Counted from the stretch's first letter, positions 8,052 through 17,733 are shown. The stretch: 64,000 nucleotides of DNA from an uncultured Lachnospiraceae bacterium (GCA_910583895.1 CAJTYJ010000001.1:1-64000), one strand, 5' to 3'. Numbers and translations are program-made. Notes: a model not told the origin generated them from the sequence alone.

Positions 8052-10172
8052 ATGAAGCAGTTATTTTTGAATGTAAAAGACGGAAGCGTGAAGCTGATCG
8101 ATCAGCCCATGCCGACCGTGAAAGAGAATATGGTGCTTGTGGAGAGCTTGTACACGGTGGTCAGCGCCGGCACGGAGCGGGGACTTGCGTCCTTTGGAGG
8201 AAAGAATCTGGTGCAAAAGGCCATCGAGCGGCCGGATCAGGTAAAAAAAGTGCTGGAAAAGCTGTCTACGGACGGACTTGTGACGACGATGGAGAGCGCT
8301 TTTCACAAACTGGCGGAACCTATGCCCATGGGATATTCCGGAGTGGGACGGGTGATTTCCTGCGGTACGGGAGTGACCAAGGTGCAGGCGGGGGATCTGG
8401 TGGCCATGGTGGGCACTGCTTATCACTGCGAGATCAACCGGGTCAGCCGGACCATGATCGCAAAAGTGCCAGAGGAGCTTAAGGATTACCGGCAGGCAGC
8501 CTTCTGCGCCCTGGGGGGAATCGCGCTTCAGGGGATTCACCAGGCGGAAGTAATCCCGGGAGAGACGGTGGCGGTCATCGGCATGGGACTGGTGGGACAG
8601 ATTGTCAGCCGGATTCTGGATGCCTATGGCTGCGATGTAATCGGCTATGATGTGGTGGATAAGCAGATGGAAGGGACCCGCCTTTTATCCTTTATCCACT
8701 CGGATGATGACCATGCAGTGGATATGACCAAATCCCTGACCCACGGGCGCGGGGTAGACAAGGTGATCATCACGGCGGCCGCGGACAGCAACGCTCCTAT
8801 GGATCTGGCGGCGGCCATTGCCAGAGACCGCGGCATCATCTGTATGATCGGGGTCACCAGGATGAACATCGACCGGCGTCCCTATTATGAGCGGGAGCTT
8901 TCTTTCCGGATTGCCCGTTCCTACGGGGCCGGACGCTATGATCCGGTTTATGAAGAAAAGGGCATCGACTATCCTCTTGGCTATGTGCGCTTTACGGAAG
9001 GACGCAACATCGAGGAGTTCGTGCGGCTTTTGGCCCAGGGAAGACTGAAGGTGTCGGATCTGATCACCCACGAGATCCCCTTTGAGCAGGCGGCAGATGC
9101 CTACGAGATGATCACCAAAAATCCGAAGCAGGAACGCTATATCGGAGTACTGTTAAAATACAGTGAGAATAAAGGAAAATGGCAGAATAAAGTTCCGGGT
9201 GCCGGGAAAAAGACAAAGGTATCCGGCGGGAAGATCTGCCTTGGCCTGATCGGGGCGGGGAACTTTGTGCGAAGCACCATGCTGCCCGTGATGAAGGAGA
9301 GCGGAAAATACGAATTCCGGGGACTGGCAACCACCGGCGGAGTGGGGGGCGCCCAGGTCAATGACGCTGTGCCTTTTACCTATACGACCAACAATTACAA
9401 AGAACTGCTGGCAGATCCCAGGATTGATCTGATTGGAGTCTCCACCCAGCACAACAGCCATGCAAGATTCATTGTGGAAGCACTGGAAGCCGGCAAACAT
9501 GTGTACTGTGAAAAGCCTCTGTGCCTGACGTTGGAGGAGCTTGCGCGCATCAAAAAGGCGTATGAGTCCTCCAGGGGAGAACTGTTCTGCGGACTGAACC
9601 GAAGACATGCACCTTTGATCTGCCAGATCAAAAAAGAGATGCAGACGGACCAGATACCGGCGGTGTATGATTTTATTGCCAATGCGGGCTTTATTCCGGA
9701 GGACCACTGGGTACACGATGAAAACGCAGGAGGCGGACGGATCCTGGGAGAAGCGTGCCATTTTGTGGATCTTCTGCAGTATCTGGACGGCAGCGAGCTG
9801 ACCGAACTGCAGATCACGGCGGCGGACAATCCGGCGTATCCCATGAAAGACAATGTGCTGATCTCTTTAAAATTTGCCTCCGGTGCCATCGGAAATATCA
9901 TCTACTCCTCCATGGGATCGAAAAAGTATCCAAAGGAGCAGCTGCGTGTTCTCTCCAACGGAGCAGTCTATGTGATGGACAATTTCATCCGGCTGCAGAA
10001 GTACGGCAGCACCAGGGCGGTAAAAGAGAAGTTAGAGCAGGACAAAGGCATCCGGGCAGAGTATGAATACATGGCACAGGTGCTCAAAGGCAAACGAAAG
10101 AATACAGCGATCCAGGATGCGTTCAGGGGTCAGGAACTTCTGATCAAGGCCATGCAGAAGGTGAAGGGATGA
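8052..10172 (+). CDS. Bi-domain oxidoreductase: zinc-type dehydrogenase fused to Gfo/Idh/MocA
   Basis: 706 residues made of two enzymes. Residues ~1-370 are a medium-chain alcohol-dehydrogenase-like domain (MGYSGVGRVISCGTGV, VAVIGMGLVGQ Rossmann start). Residues ~390-706 are a Gfo/Idh/MocA domain starting with LGLIGAGNF and carrying the STQHNSHARF and CEKPLCLT motifs. Both halves bind NAD(P). Such fusions are repeatedly found beside heparinase-like proteins in surface glycan loci, and a joint epimerising or ketone-forming step on a sugar has been supposed, without a well-established reaction. It follows the dehydrogenase gene by 13 bases and overlaps the next transferase by four, so it is an integral member of the operon. 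Confidence 0.88.
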   Translation: MKQLFLNVKDGSVKLIDQPMPTVKENMVLVESLYTVVSAGTERGLASFGGKNLVQKAIERPDQVKKVLEKLSTDGLVTTMESAFHKLAEPMPMGYSGVGRVISCGTGVTKVQAGDLVAMVGTAYHCEINRVSRTMIAKVPEELKDYRQAAFCALGGIALQGIHQAEVIPGETVAVIGMGLVGQIVSRILDAYGCDVIGYDVVDKQMEGTRLLSFIHSDDDHAVDMTKSLTHGRGVDKVIITAAADSNAPMDLAAAIARDRGIICMIGVTRMNIDRRPYYERELSFRIARSYGAGRYDPVYEEKGIDYPLGYVRFTEGRNIEEFVRLLAQGRLKVSDLITHEIPFEQAADAYEMITKNPKQERYIGVLLKYSENKGKWQNKVPGAGKKTKVSGGKICLGLIGAGNFVRSTMLPVMKESGKYEFRGLATTGGVGGAQVNDAVPFTYTTNNYKELLADPRIDLIGVSTQHNSHARFIVEALEAGKHVYCEKPLCLTLEELARIKKAYESSRGELFCGLNRRHAPLICQIKKEMQTDQIPAVYDFIANAGFIPEDHWVHDENAGGGRILGEACHFVDLLQYLDGSELTELQITAADNPAYPMKDNVLISLKFASGAIGNIIYSSMGSKKYPKEQLRVLSNGAVYVMDNFIRLQKYGSTRAVKEKLEQDKGIRAEYEYMAQVLKGKRKNTAIQDAFRGQELLIKAMQKVKG

Positions 10173-11158
10173 GGACTTTAGTCTATGACGTGGCGGCGGA
10201 CAGCGGCGGGGCGGCCACGGTGCTGCAAAGCTTCTATGAGGAGTTCTGCCGGGACAGGGCCAACCAGTATGTGTTTGTGCTGAGTGTCTTTCATCTGGAG
10301 AAACGGCCGCATATCAAGGTGCTGAATTTTCCCTGGGTGAAGAAAAGCCCCCTGCATCGGCTGTATTTTGACTACTTTATAGCGCACAGACTGGTAAAAA
10401 AATACAAGATTGATCAGGTGCTTTCCCTGCAGAACATCGAACTGCCCCGTGCAGGAGTGCCCCAGATTGTGTATGAGCACAACGCCCTTCCTTTTTCAGA
10501 GTATCGCTTTCGGCCCTGGGAAGCCTTTCGTCCCTGGACAACCCAGCAGATTTTGGGACGTATGATGAAGCGGTCCATCCGGCGGGCAAAGAAAGTCCTG
10601 GTACAGACAAACTGGATGAAGGCGGAGATCGTAAGGCAGTGCCGGATCCCAAAAGACCGGGTGGAAGTCAAATTTCCGGCGGTGGAGATGATAAAGACGG
10701 CACCCTATCATCTGGATGAACAAAGGCCGGTCTTTTTCTACCCGGCCAACGCTTCCGCCTACAAAAATCACAGGACTTTCCTGAAGGCCTGTCAGTATCT
10801 GAAAAAGGCGGGATATGAGAATTATGAAGTGATCTGGACCGTGACCGGGGAAGAGAATGAGGGCATTCGGGCTCTCAGAAAAGAAGTGCAAAGACAGAAT
10901 CTTCCGGTCCGTTTTCAGGGGTCCATGCAAAGAAAAGCATTGTTTGATCTGTATGCCTCCTCCGTTCTGGTGTTCCCCTCCTATATCGAGACCATCGGCC
11001 TGCCTCTTTTGGAAGCCCGGTCTGCGGGTGCCTGGATTCTTGCGGCAGACTGCCTGTACGCCAGGGACTGTGTGGGAGATTATGAGCGGGCGGCGTTTTT
11101 TGAGACCTTTGACGGAGAAAAACTGGGGCAGATGATGGAAAAGTGGTTGAGGGAGTAA
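10169..11158 (+). CDS. GT4-type glycosyltransferase
   Basis: 329 residues, short for a GT-B enzyme. The N-terminal acceptor half begins MRTLVYDVAADSGGAATVL, with the glycine-rich loop of GT4 members. The C-terminal half holds FFYPANASAYKNHRTFL, VRFQGSM and FPSYIETIGLPLLEARSAG, where the last block carries the E-x7-E-type donor contacts. The start is ATGA-coupled to the bi-domain oxidoreductase. It should add one sugar to the lipid-linked chain; the sugar is not predictable. No transmembrane segment is evident. Confidence 0.88.
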   Translation: MRTLVYDVAADSGGAATVLQSFYEEFCRDRANQYVFVLSVFHLEKRPHIKVLNFPWVKKSPLHRLYFDYFIAHRLVKKYKIDQVLSLQNIELPRAGVPQIVYEHNALPFSEYRFRPWEAFRPWTTQQILGRMMKRSIRRAKKVLVQTNWMKAEIVRQCRIPKDRVEVKFPAVEMIKTAPYHLDEQRPVFFYPANASAYKNHRTFLKACQYLKKAGYENYEVIWTVTGEENEGIRALRKEVQRQNLPVRFQGSMQRKALFDLYASSVLVFPSYIETIGLPLLEARSAGAWILAADCLYARDCVGDYERAAFFETFDGEKLGQMMEKWLRE

Positions 11159-11162
11159 AAAA

Positions 11163-12662
11163 GTGAATACAAATGAGAAAAAGCTTTACAGGACAGTGAT
11201 CCTGTTTTTTCTGCTTGCATCGGTGCCAATGGTTATTCTTTCCTTTTTTAATGTGCCAAGTGCGGATGATTTTACCTTTGGCCGGCGGATGCAGGCGTAC
11301 ATTTCTGAAAATGGATACCATATGTTCGGAATGATCAAATGTGCAGTGGAAAATATGGCAGATTATTATATGAGGTGGGAGGGACGGTATTCAGAATCCA
11401 TCATTGCTTCCTTTATGCCTGATATCTTCGGCTGCTACTGGCTGTCTGCAATTGTAATTTACGGGCTGCTGACAGGAGGTACTACATTTTTCTTTTATAC
11501 ACTGGCAAAAGGCCTTGCGGGAAAAGAAAAAGCCTGGCCCGGCGTCTGCATTGCACTGACGGTCTGTCTTGCGGCGGTTCAGAATGTGCCGTATCCGGTG
11601 GAAGCCTTTTACTGGTTTATCGGAGCCATGGCGTATATGTTTTATCATGCTTCTTATCTGTGGATGTGCGGCGTGGTGATTCTTTATTTTACATCTCAGG
11701 ACCGAAGGCGGGATATCGTTCTTTTGACACTTCTTGCGCTTTTGTCTGCCTTTGTGGCCGGCGGGAATAATGTGACAGCCTTTGTCAGTATTCTTACCTA
11801 CAGCGCTTTTGTGGCTCTTTCGCTTGTCACCCGGAGAAAAAGAGGGATCATCTTCCCGTTTTTGCTGAGTGTCGGAGGTTTTCTGATCAGCTATCTGTCG
11901 CCGGGAACGACAGTCCGCGGAGGAGGAAGTGAACATTACACACCGGTGGTGGTTACGATTATCAAATGTTTTCGATGGACGATCCGCCAGTATCTGCTGG
12001 AGTGGACAACAGCAAAAATACTGCTTATGCTTTGTTTCCTGACACCGTTTCTGCTGAAAATACTGTTGGAGATGGTGGACAGATACCATTTTCGCTTTCG
12101 GTTTCCGGGGATAGCTGCTCTTGGAGGAGTCTGTTTTCTGTCCGCCATGTCCAGTCCGCCCTTTTACATATTAGGAGAGCCAGGTCCGGGAAGGCTTAGA
12201 AATATTATTTATGTCAGTTATCTGGTGGTAACTGTTCTGGTATATGGTTATTTTCTGGGCTGGGCGGCGGCCATGGAAGAGAACAGAAAAACGGCGGAAA
12301 AGATCGCGGATCTGTATCAGAGACTTCCGGTGAAAAAGAGCATTGCCGCCGGCATTGTGGTGATGGGACTCATGTGCATTGGAGATGCAAAACGGTATGG
12401 AGTCAGTATAGAGGCCTGCAAAGAGATTGCACAGGGACAGGCGGCACAGTATCACAGAGAAGCTGCAGAACGAAAAAAGATGTATCAAAGTGCAGAGGAA
12501 GCGGATCTGGAAGTAGCTCCGTATTCTGAAAAACCGTATCTTTTGTTTTTCGATGATATTACGGATGACCCGGAGAACTGGAAAAATATGGCGGTCAGCG
12601 CTTTTTACGGGAAGCAGACTGTAAAACTGAATGCCTACGATCCGGATGTGGAATACGATTAA
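11163..12662 (+). CDS. DUF6056-like polytopic membrane protein, putative glycan-related transferase
   Basis: 499 residues from a GTG start preceded by GAGGGAG. About ten hydrophobic helices span residues 8-430. The first extracytoplasmic loop contains NVPSADDFTFGRRM and YYMRWEGRYSES; this Asp-Asp followed by W-x-GRY arrangement is the hallmark of DUF6056-type proteins and resembles the acidic loop of lipid-dependent (GT-C) glycosyltransferases. The C-terminal ~100 residues are soluble and charged. It closes the operon four bases after the preceding gene. Transfer or polymerisation of a lipid-linked sugar on the outer face is an inference from fold and position, not an established function. 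Confidence 0.7.
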   Translation: MNTNEKKLYRTVILFFLLASVPMVILSFFNVPSADDFTFGRRMQAYISENGYHMFGMIKCAVENMADYYMRWEGRYSESIIASFMPDIFGCYWLSAIVIYGLLTGGTTFFFYTLAKGLAGKEKAWPGVCIALTVCLAAVQNVPYPVEAFYWFIGAMAYMFYHASYLWMCGVVILYFTSQDRRRDIVLLTLLALLSAFVAGGNNVTAFVSILTYSAFVALSLVTRRKRGIIFPFLLSVGGFLISYLSPGTTVRGGGSEHYTPVVVTIIKCFRWTIRQYLLEWTTAKILLMLCFLTPFLLKILLEMVDRYHFRFRFPGIAALGGVCFLSAMSSPPFYILGEPGPGRLRNIIYVSYLVVTVLVYGYFLGWAAAMEENRKTAEKIADLYQRLPVKKSIAAGIVVMGLMCIGDAKRYGVSIEACKEIAQGQAAQYHREAAERKKMYQSAEEADLEVAPYSEKPYLLFFDDITDDPENWKNMAVSAFYGKQTVKLNAYDPDVEYD

Positions 12663-12671
12663 AAATAAAAA

Positions 12672-12700
12672 TTGAAATATACCGCAAAATGTTATATATT
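12672..12700 (+). promoter_or_regulatory. Sigma-A promoter for the SEC-C/LtaS-like block
   Basis: TTGAAA (12672-12677), 17 bases, then TATATT (12695-12700), 38 bases before the ATG at 12738. It separates this block from the polysaccharide operon ending at 12662. Confidence 0.7.
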
Positions 12701-12737
12701 ATCACTATGTTGTATTAGACTAGGAAAAGGATGGTTG

Positions 12738-13250
12738 ATGAAGATGGCATTATTAAAAGAATGGCACAAAATTGCATACGATGATTCCAAGGATAAGGGA
12801 GCGATCCAGAGATTCTGGGCAAACTATTTCAATCTGGAAAAGAGCGTATACGAAAAACTGCTTGCAGACCCGGATACGGAAGTAAAAGGAACCGTCAAAG
12901 AGCTGGCAGAGCAGTACGGACTGAGTATTATGGAGATGACCGGTTTTCTGGACGGGATCAACGACAGTCTGACAGAGCCAAATCCCATCGAGGAGATGGA
13001 GGAGGATACGGTAGTCAGTCTGAAGTTTGACAAGGAAAGACTCTACAAAAATATGGTTGACGCCAAGGCAGACTGGTTATATGAGCTTCCGCAGTGGGAG
13101 AGCATCTTTGATGAAGAGACCAGAAAGGCACTGTACCTGGAACAGAAGAAGTCAGGAACCATTGTGAAGGGACCCAAGATCGGAAGAAATGATCCCTGTC
13201 CCTGCGGCAGCGGCAAAAAATATAAGCAGTGCTGCGGGAAGAAAAAATGA
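12738..13250 (+). CDS. SEC-C zinc-motif protein
   Basis: 170 residues from the ATG at 12738, which has AGGAAAAGG seven bases upstream; an earlier ATG at 12672 falls inside the promoter and is rejected. The body is charged and helical (residues 1-145). The last ~20 residues are the SEC-C metal site, RNDPCPCGSGKKYKQCCG, which also ends SecA and binds zinc. Stand-alone SEC-C proteins of this size are common in Lachnospiraceae and have no settled role; assistance in protein handling or nucleic-acid binding has been proposed for the motif. The stop overlaps the next start as ATGA, so it is co-translated with the LtaS-like gene. Confidence 0.8.
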   Translation: MKMALLKEWHKIAYDDSKDKGAIQRFWANYFNLEKSVYEKLLADPDTEVKGTVKELAEQYGLSIMEMTGFLDGINDSLTEPNPIEEMEEDTVVSLKFDKERLYKNMVDAKADWLYELPQWESIFDEETRKALYLEQKKSGTIVKGPKIGRNDPCPCGSGKKYKQCCGKKK

Positions 13251-15142
13251 GACTGACCATCCAGGCAAATGAGAAAAGCGGTATATCCAAAAAAGATACC
13301 TTGAAATATGCAGGACTTGTCCTCTGCTTTGTCATATTGGAAACCATTTTTCGGATGCAGCCGGAACTTCAAGTCCGTTACGTTTCAGTAACGGATGAAG
13401 TTCCGATTTTGTTTGATCTTTTGTACAGTGTTATTTTTGTAACGATCATTGCAGTCATTCCAGGAGAGCGAAAAAGAATCAAAAGGGCAGTATATATGGC
13501 ATTCTATGGGTTCTTTTCGTTCTTCCTGCTTTCTCAGTTTATATACTGCAGAATTTTTGACCGGGTGTACGGACTGAAAACCTTGCAGTACGCCGGAGAA
13601 GGCGGAGACTTTGCGGCAATGGTGCTGTCCTATTTTGATGTTTCTTTTTGGATGCTTCTGCTGGTTCTTGCGCTGATTGGAACAGCGGGATATTTTCTGA
13701 TTCCGGATTTTCCTCTGCATGGATCAGGGATCAAACAGGCAGGGACTGCAGGGGTTTTGCTGGGGATCTGTTTGACCGGGATTCTGCTGGTCCCGTCCAT
13801 GTTTAAGGCCCCGCCGGAAGACGGAGGAGGTACGTACCGGTTTAAAAAGACCGTCTATGAGGAATGGATTGACAACAAACGCGCGGTCAGTATGTTTGGC
13901 GCGTATGAATTTTTGTTCCGCGACTGCTATAAATTTTTCCAGAAACCGGATGTGTCAGAAGAAGATATGGAAACGATCAGGGTATATTTTGCCTCAAATA
14001 AGCAGACCGAAAATGAAATGACCGGCATTTTTGAAGGAAAAAATCTGATCCTGGTGCTGATGGAGAGTATGGATGACTGGCTGATCAATGAAGAGACAAC
14101 GCCGACCATCTGCAGCATGATGGATGAGGGAATCCAATTTACCAATATGTATACACCGATTTTTGGAAGTGCGGCGACGCTGAATGCAGAGTTCTGCAGT
14201 TATACAGGACTGACTGCGCCGGCAGACGGAACTCCGCTGGTGTATTATACGAATCATGCATATCCATACAGTCTGCCCCATCTGTTCCGGGAGCACGGAT
14301 ACCGTGCAAAATCTTTTCATTACAATTCCGGTGAATATTATAACCGGCAGAATATTCATAACTCGGTTGGATTTGAAGAATATGTTTCCTACCTGGATTA
14401 TGAGGAGGACGAAAAGGCACAGAGGGACAGCACCATAACAGAGAACGATGAGATTTATCAAAAACTCACCGAAGGAGATTCTTTTTTTGATTTTGTGATC
14501 ACATACAGTGCCCATGCCACCATGGGGGCTTCCAAGCCCTATTCTCATGAGGATGAAGCGCTGGAAGTGTATCCGGAATATCTTGGAAAATACCGCTCGG
14601 AAGAGATGGATTCCATCAGTGCAAAGGCAAGACTGACGGATGATATGTTTGCGGCGCTGTTAAAGAGGTTACAGCAGGATCATCTTCTGGAAGACACGGT
14701 GATCATCGCTTATGCAGATCATTATGACTATACGATACTGGATCAGGATTACCTGAAGGAGCTGTCAGATGCTGAGAATACCTATGAACTGTCCAAAACC
14801 CCGTTTTTTATCTGGGCGGAGGGCGTGGATCCTCAGAAGATAACAAAGACCGTGAATACCATGGACATTTATCCCACCATCTGCAACCTCTTTGGGCTGG
14901 ACAACCAGGGATATTTTCTGGGAAACGATGTGTTTGACCGTTCTTATGAAGGATATGCGTTCTGGCAGGACGGATCCTGGATATCAGGAACGGACAGTTT
15001 TTACAGTACAAGCGGAACCTATGGCGGAGAAGGAAAAGAGGAACAGTACCGAAATATGGATGCGCTGATCACAGAAAAGCTGAAAGTCAACCAGCTGTTG
15101 ATGGACACGGATTATTTTGCCCAGAATTTTGCCGGGTACTGA
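13247..15142 (+). CDS. Lipoteichoic-acid-synthase-like membrane sulfatase-fold enzyme
   Basis: 631 residues from the ATG at 13247, which overlaps the previous stop; an ATG at 13229 is possible but lacks a better ribosome site. Five transmembrane helices occupy residues ~18-190. The extracellular alkaline-phosphatase/sulfatase fold follows: E273 in LVLMESMDDW binds metal, T311 in GSAATLNAEF is at the catalytic nucleophile position, and D491/H492 in YADHYDY complete the manganese site. LtaS enzymes move glycerol phosphate from phosphatidylglycerol to a growing polymer or glycolipid. Whether this one polymerises, primes or decorates another glycan is not decided by sequence. The neighbouring GDPD-like gene also points to glycerophosphodiester chemistry. 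Confidence 0.85.
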   Translation: MRLTIQANEKSGISKKDTLKYAGLVLCFVILETIFRMQPELQVRYVSVTDEVPILFDLLYSVIFVTIIAVIPGERKRIKRAVYMAFYGFFSFFLLSQFIYCRIFDRVYGLKTLQYAGEGGDFAAMVLSYFDVSFWMLLLVLALIGTAGYFLIPDFPLHGSGIKQAGTAGVLLGICLTGILLVPSMFKAPPEDGGGTYRFKKTVYEEWIDNKRAVSMFGAYEFLFRDCYKFFQKPDVSEEDMETIRVYFASNKQTENEMTGIFEGKNLILVLMESMDDWLINEETTPTICSMMDEGIQFTNMYTPIFGSAATLNAEFCSYTGLTAPADGTPLVYYTNHAYPYSLPHLFREHGYRAKSFHYNSGEYYNRQNIHNSVGFEEYVSYLDYEEDEKAQRDSTITENDEIYQKLTEGDSFFDFVITYSAHATMGASKPYSHEDEALEVYPEYLGKYRSEEMDSISAKARLTDDMFAALLKRLQQDHLLEDTVIIAYADHYDYTILDQDYLKELSDAENTYELSKTPFFIWAEGVDPQKITKTVNTMDIYPTICNLFGLDNQGYFLGNDVFDRSYEGYAFWQDGSWISGTDSFYSTSGTYGGEGKEEQYRNMDALITEKLKVNQLLMDTDYFAQNFAGY

Positions 15143-15161
15143 CCATGGGAGGTTTCAAGGA

Positions 15162-16076
15162 ATGAAAAAACCAGTACATAGATTAAAATGGGTGCTTCTT
15201 CACTTGTTCGTGCTGGGGGTTCTTGCCCTGATCTTTTTAAAATTTTCAGAGGAGATGACCGCATTCAAGGCGAACATCTATTACTTGATGCAGGATTCCC
15301 GTATGGACAGCCACATCGATTTTACAGATTATCCGCCGGTTCGTCATGCAGAAAACAGATGGTATGAGAAAACCAGGCTGGTCTATCATGCAGGCGGAGG
15401 CATGGATGGTCTGGACTATACCAACTCCAAAGAAGCGATGGAAAACCTCCTTAAGCGGCAGCAGTCTTTTGCTGAAATAGACTTTATGTATACGTCTGAC
15501 GGTGAACTGGTCTGTATGCACAGCTGGAAAGATCAGTGGAATTCAGAAAGCGTACCGTCACTGCAGGAATTTAGAGCCGGTAAAATATACGGAAAGTATA
15601 CAACCATGACGGCGGCGGAACTGGTTCAGTATATGGTGGATCACCCAAAGCTTCATATCATCATTGACACAAAGGAAGAAGATCAGATAAGCGTTGTAAA
15701 AACACTTGTGGATCTAAGCGAATCCCATCCGGATGTCACAGACAGGTTTATTATTCAGCTTTATGCGGCGGGAGTGAAAAGCGAGATTCAGAAGCTTTAT
15801 CCTTTTGATGATGGAAATTTTCTGTTCACTACATACAAATTTGGATACCGTTTTCCCAACAAAATCATGAAGATCTGTTACGATGAAAATATTTCTGTCG
15901 TCACTGTTCCCTATGGTGTATGGGAAGAAGAGGTCAGGCAGTTATACGTATCCAAAGGTTTTATTCTGTTCGAACATACAGTAAATCGGCCGGATTTTGC
16001 CAATGGATCACTGGAAAAGGGTGTCTGGGGCTTTTATACGGACTTTCTGGCACCGGAGGATCTGAACGTCCAGTAA
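15162..16076 (+). CDS. Membrane-anchored glycerophosphodiester phosphodiesterase-like protein
   Basis: 304 residues from the ATG at 15162, set by GGGAGG nine bases upstream; the first ATG at 15117 lies inside the previous gene. One N-terminal transmembrane helix (residues ~9-27) would leave the domain outside the cell. The GDPD active site is recognisable: His in VYHAGGGMDG, TNSKEA at the substrate position, then E and D in FAEIDFMYTSDGEL and the second His in CMHSW. Family members hydrolyse glycerophosphodiesters such as deacylated phospholipids or teichoic acid backbones. It lies 19 bases after the LtaS-like gene, suggesting turnover or editing of the polymer made by that enzyme. Confidence 0.75.
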   Translation: MKKPVHRLKWVLLHLFVLGVLALIFLKFSEEMTAFKANIYYLMQDSRMDSHIDFTDYPPVRHAENRWYEKTRLVYHAGGGMDGLDYTNSKEAMENLLKRQQSFAEIDFMYTSDGELVCMHSWKDQWNSESVPSLQEFRAGKIYGKYTTMTAAELVQYMVDHPKLHIIIDTKEEDQISVVKTLVDLSESHPDVTDRFIIQLYAAGVKSEIQKLYPFDDGNFLFTTYKFGYRFPNKIMKICYDENISVVTVPYGVWEEEVRQLYVSKGFILFEHTVNRPDFANGSLEKGVWGFYTDFLAPEDLNVQ

Positions 16077-16125
16077 ACATGCGCGGGTCCTGAAAAGGCT
16101 GCAGAACAGATACAGAGGATAAAAG

Positions 16126-17733
16126 ATGTTCAAGACCGATAAGAATAAAAAAAAATTTCTATTTGGAAAAAGATTCAATGAAGCGCTGATGATTCTTTAC
16201 GCGCTGGCGGTGATTCTGCCAGTGAGCTATGACACCATAAGAGGATCTGCCCCAATGCCGCCTCTGATGAAGAGCTTGTCTGCTGCAGTCTTAAGTCTTC
16301 TGATGGTACTGGTGTGTCTGCTGGCACTTCGTGCAGTTCGTTCCCTGCATCTTCCGGGAGGATACCGGGAACAGGTACAGAAAGACTGGATCTTTTTCGG
16401 AGTTTTTTTCATCATCTCTTTTGGGGTGCTGCTTCTGTGGTACATCGGATACTGCCCCGGCTTTTTTTCGGTGGATTCACAGATTCAGATGGAACAGGCG
16501 GTCAGCGGCATTTACCGTGACAAGCATCCGGTTCTTCACACTTTTACGGCATTTACCATACCGCTTAAAATGACAAACGGATGTATAGAATCCATCATTT
16601 TCTTTCAGATCCTGTTCTTTTCCCTGGTGACCGCTTATATGGGGATGGTGATGCTGTCTTATGCAGGCCGGAAGGTGGCGCTTCTTTGCGTTTTGTTTCT
16701 TGTGTTAAATCCGGTTACGGGAAAAATATGTTTATATCCATGGAAAGATGTTGCGTTTGCCATATGGAGCCTGCTGCTTATGACCTTTGCCGCCGAGATT
16801 TATTTTTCCGACGGCCAATGGCTGAATCAGGCAGCACACACACTGGTGGTCGGGACCGGGATGGCACTGGAAATGATCATCAGACACAATGGAATCCTGT
16901 TTGTTTTGCCTCTGCTGACAGGCGTATTGCTGTATGCTGACCGAAAGCGAAAGATATGGATTCTGCTGGTGGTTTTATTGACCGCTGCGGGCATCAAAGG
17001 CCCTTTGTACGCCGCCCTTCAGGTGGAGGACATAAAAAAAGAACAGGTGGAGATTCTCGGAGTTCCGCTGACAATCCTGGGGAATGTGGTGACAGAGCAG
17101 CCGGAAGTGCTGGATGAAGAGACCAAAGCGTTTGTCTATGAAATAGCAGAACAAAAGATCTGGGACACATATTATACAAGGGGAAGTTTCAACTCAGTAA
17201 AGAGGCGTGAAGGTACGGACCTTTCCATCATAGAGCAGACCGATGTGCTGTCTGTCTTTTGGATGACCTGCAAAAGCATGGCTGCAGCACCGGTTCCATC
17301 GGTGGAAGCGGCGGTTGCTCTGACAAAAGTCGTGTATGCGCTGGATGAATCTTCGCGTTTTTACCACCTTGGTATTGACCTGGAAGATTACGAAGTTCCA
17401 TATCGTGGGAACCGGTACATCCGATCCTGGCTGGAACAGTATTATGAGGGAGTAAACCACAGTGTCTTCCGGTATATCTTTTGCTATGTCGGTATGATGA
17501 ATCTGATCATGGTAATCTGTATTCTGGGAAAGACGCGGTTTGGCGTGGGAAAAGACTGGAAGAAACTGATGCTTTGTATTTCGCCTCTGGCATATAATTT
17601 TGGCACCATGTTGTTTCTGATGGGCAGAGATGACCGGTTTTTCTATCTTTCCTTTCTGGTTTGTCCGTGGGTGCTGGTACTGATGCTGACAGAAAAGCAG
17701 AGTGTTGCTGCTCACTCGGTGAATGGCGCTTAG
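16126..17733 (+). CDS. DUF6020-like polytopic membrane protein
   Basis: 535 residues with about eleven hydrophobic helices. The first large outer loop contains YCPGFFSVDSQIQMEQA and RDKHPVLHTF; the Asp in the PGFFSxDS block followed by D-x-HP is the DUF6020 pattern and again recalls acidic catalytic loops of GT-C enzymes. A ~150-residue outer loop follows residue 300. It is the last gene of the block that begins at 12738. Lipid-linked sugar transfer outside the membrane is plausible from layout only. Confidence is good for the family-like pattern and low for the activity. Confidence 0.65.
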   Translation: MFKTDKNKKKFLFGKRFNEALMILYALAVILPVSYDTIRGSAPMPPLMKSLSAAVLSLLMVLVCLLALRAVRSLHLPGGYREQVQKDWIFFGVFFIISFGVLLLWYIGYCPGFFSVDSQIQMEQAVSGIYRDKHPVLHTFTAFTIPLKMTNGCIESIIFFQILFFSLVTAYMGMVMLSYAGRKVALLCVLFLVLNPVTGKICLYPWKDVAFAIWSLLLMTFAAEIYFSDGQWLNQAAHTLVVGTGMALEMIIRHNGILFVLPLLTGVLLYADRKRKIWILLVVLLTAAGIKGPLYAALQVEDIKKEQVEILGVPLTILGNVVTEQPEVLDEETKAFVYEIAEQKIWDTYYTRGSFNSVKRREGTDLSIIEQTDVLSVFWMTCKSMAAAPVPSVEAAVALTKVVYALDESSRFYHLGIDLEDYEVPYRGNRYIRSWLEQYYEGVNHSVFRYIFCYVGMMNLIMVICILGKTRFGVGKDWKKLMLCISPLAYNFGTMLFLMGRDDRFFYLSFLVCPWVLVLMLTEKQSVAAHSVNGA

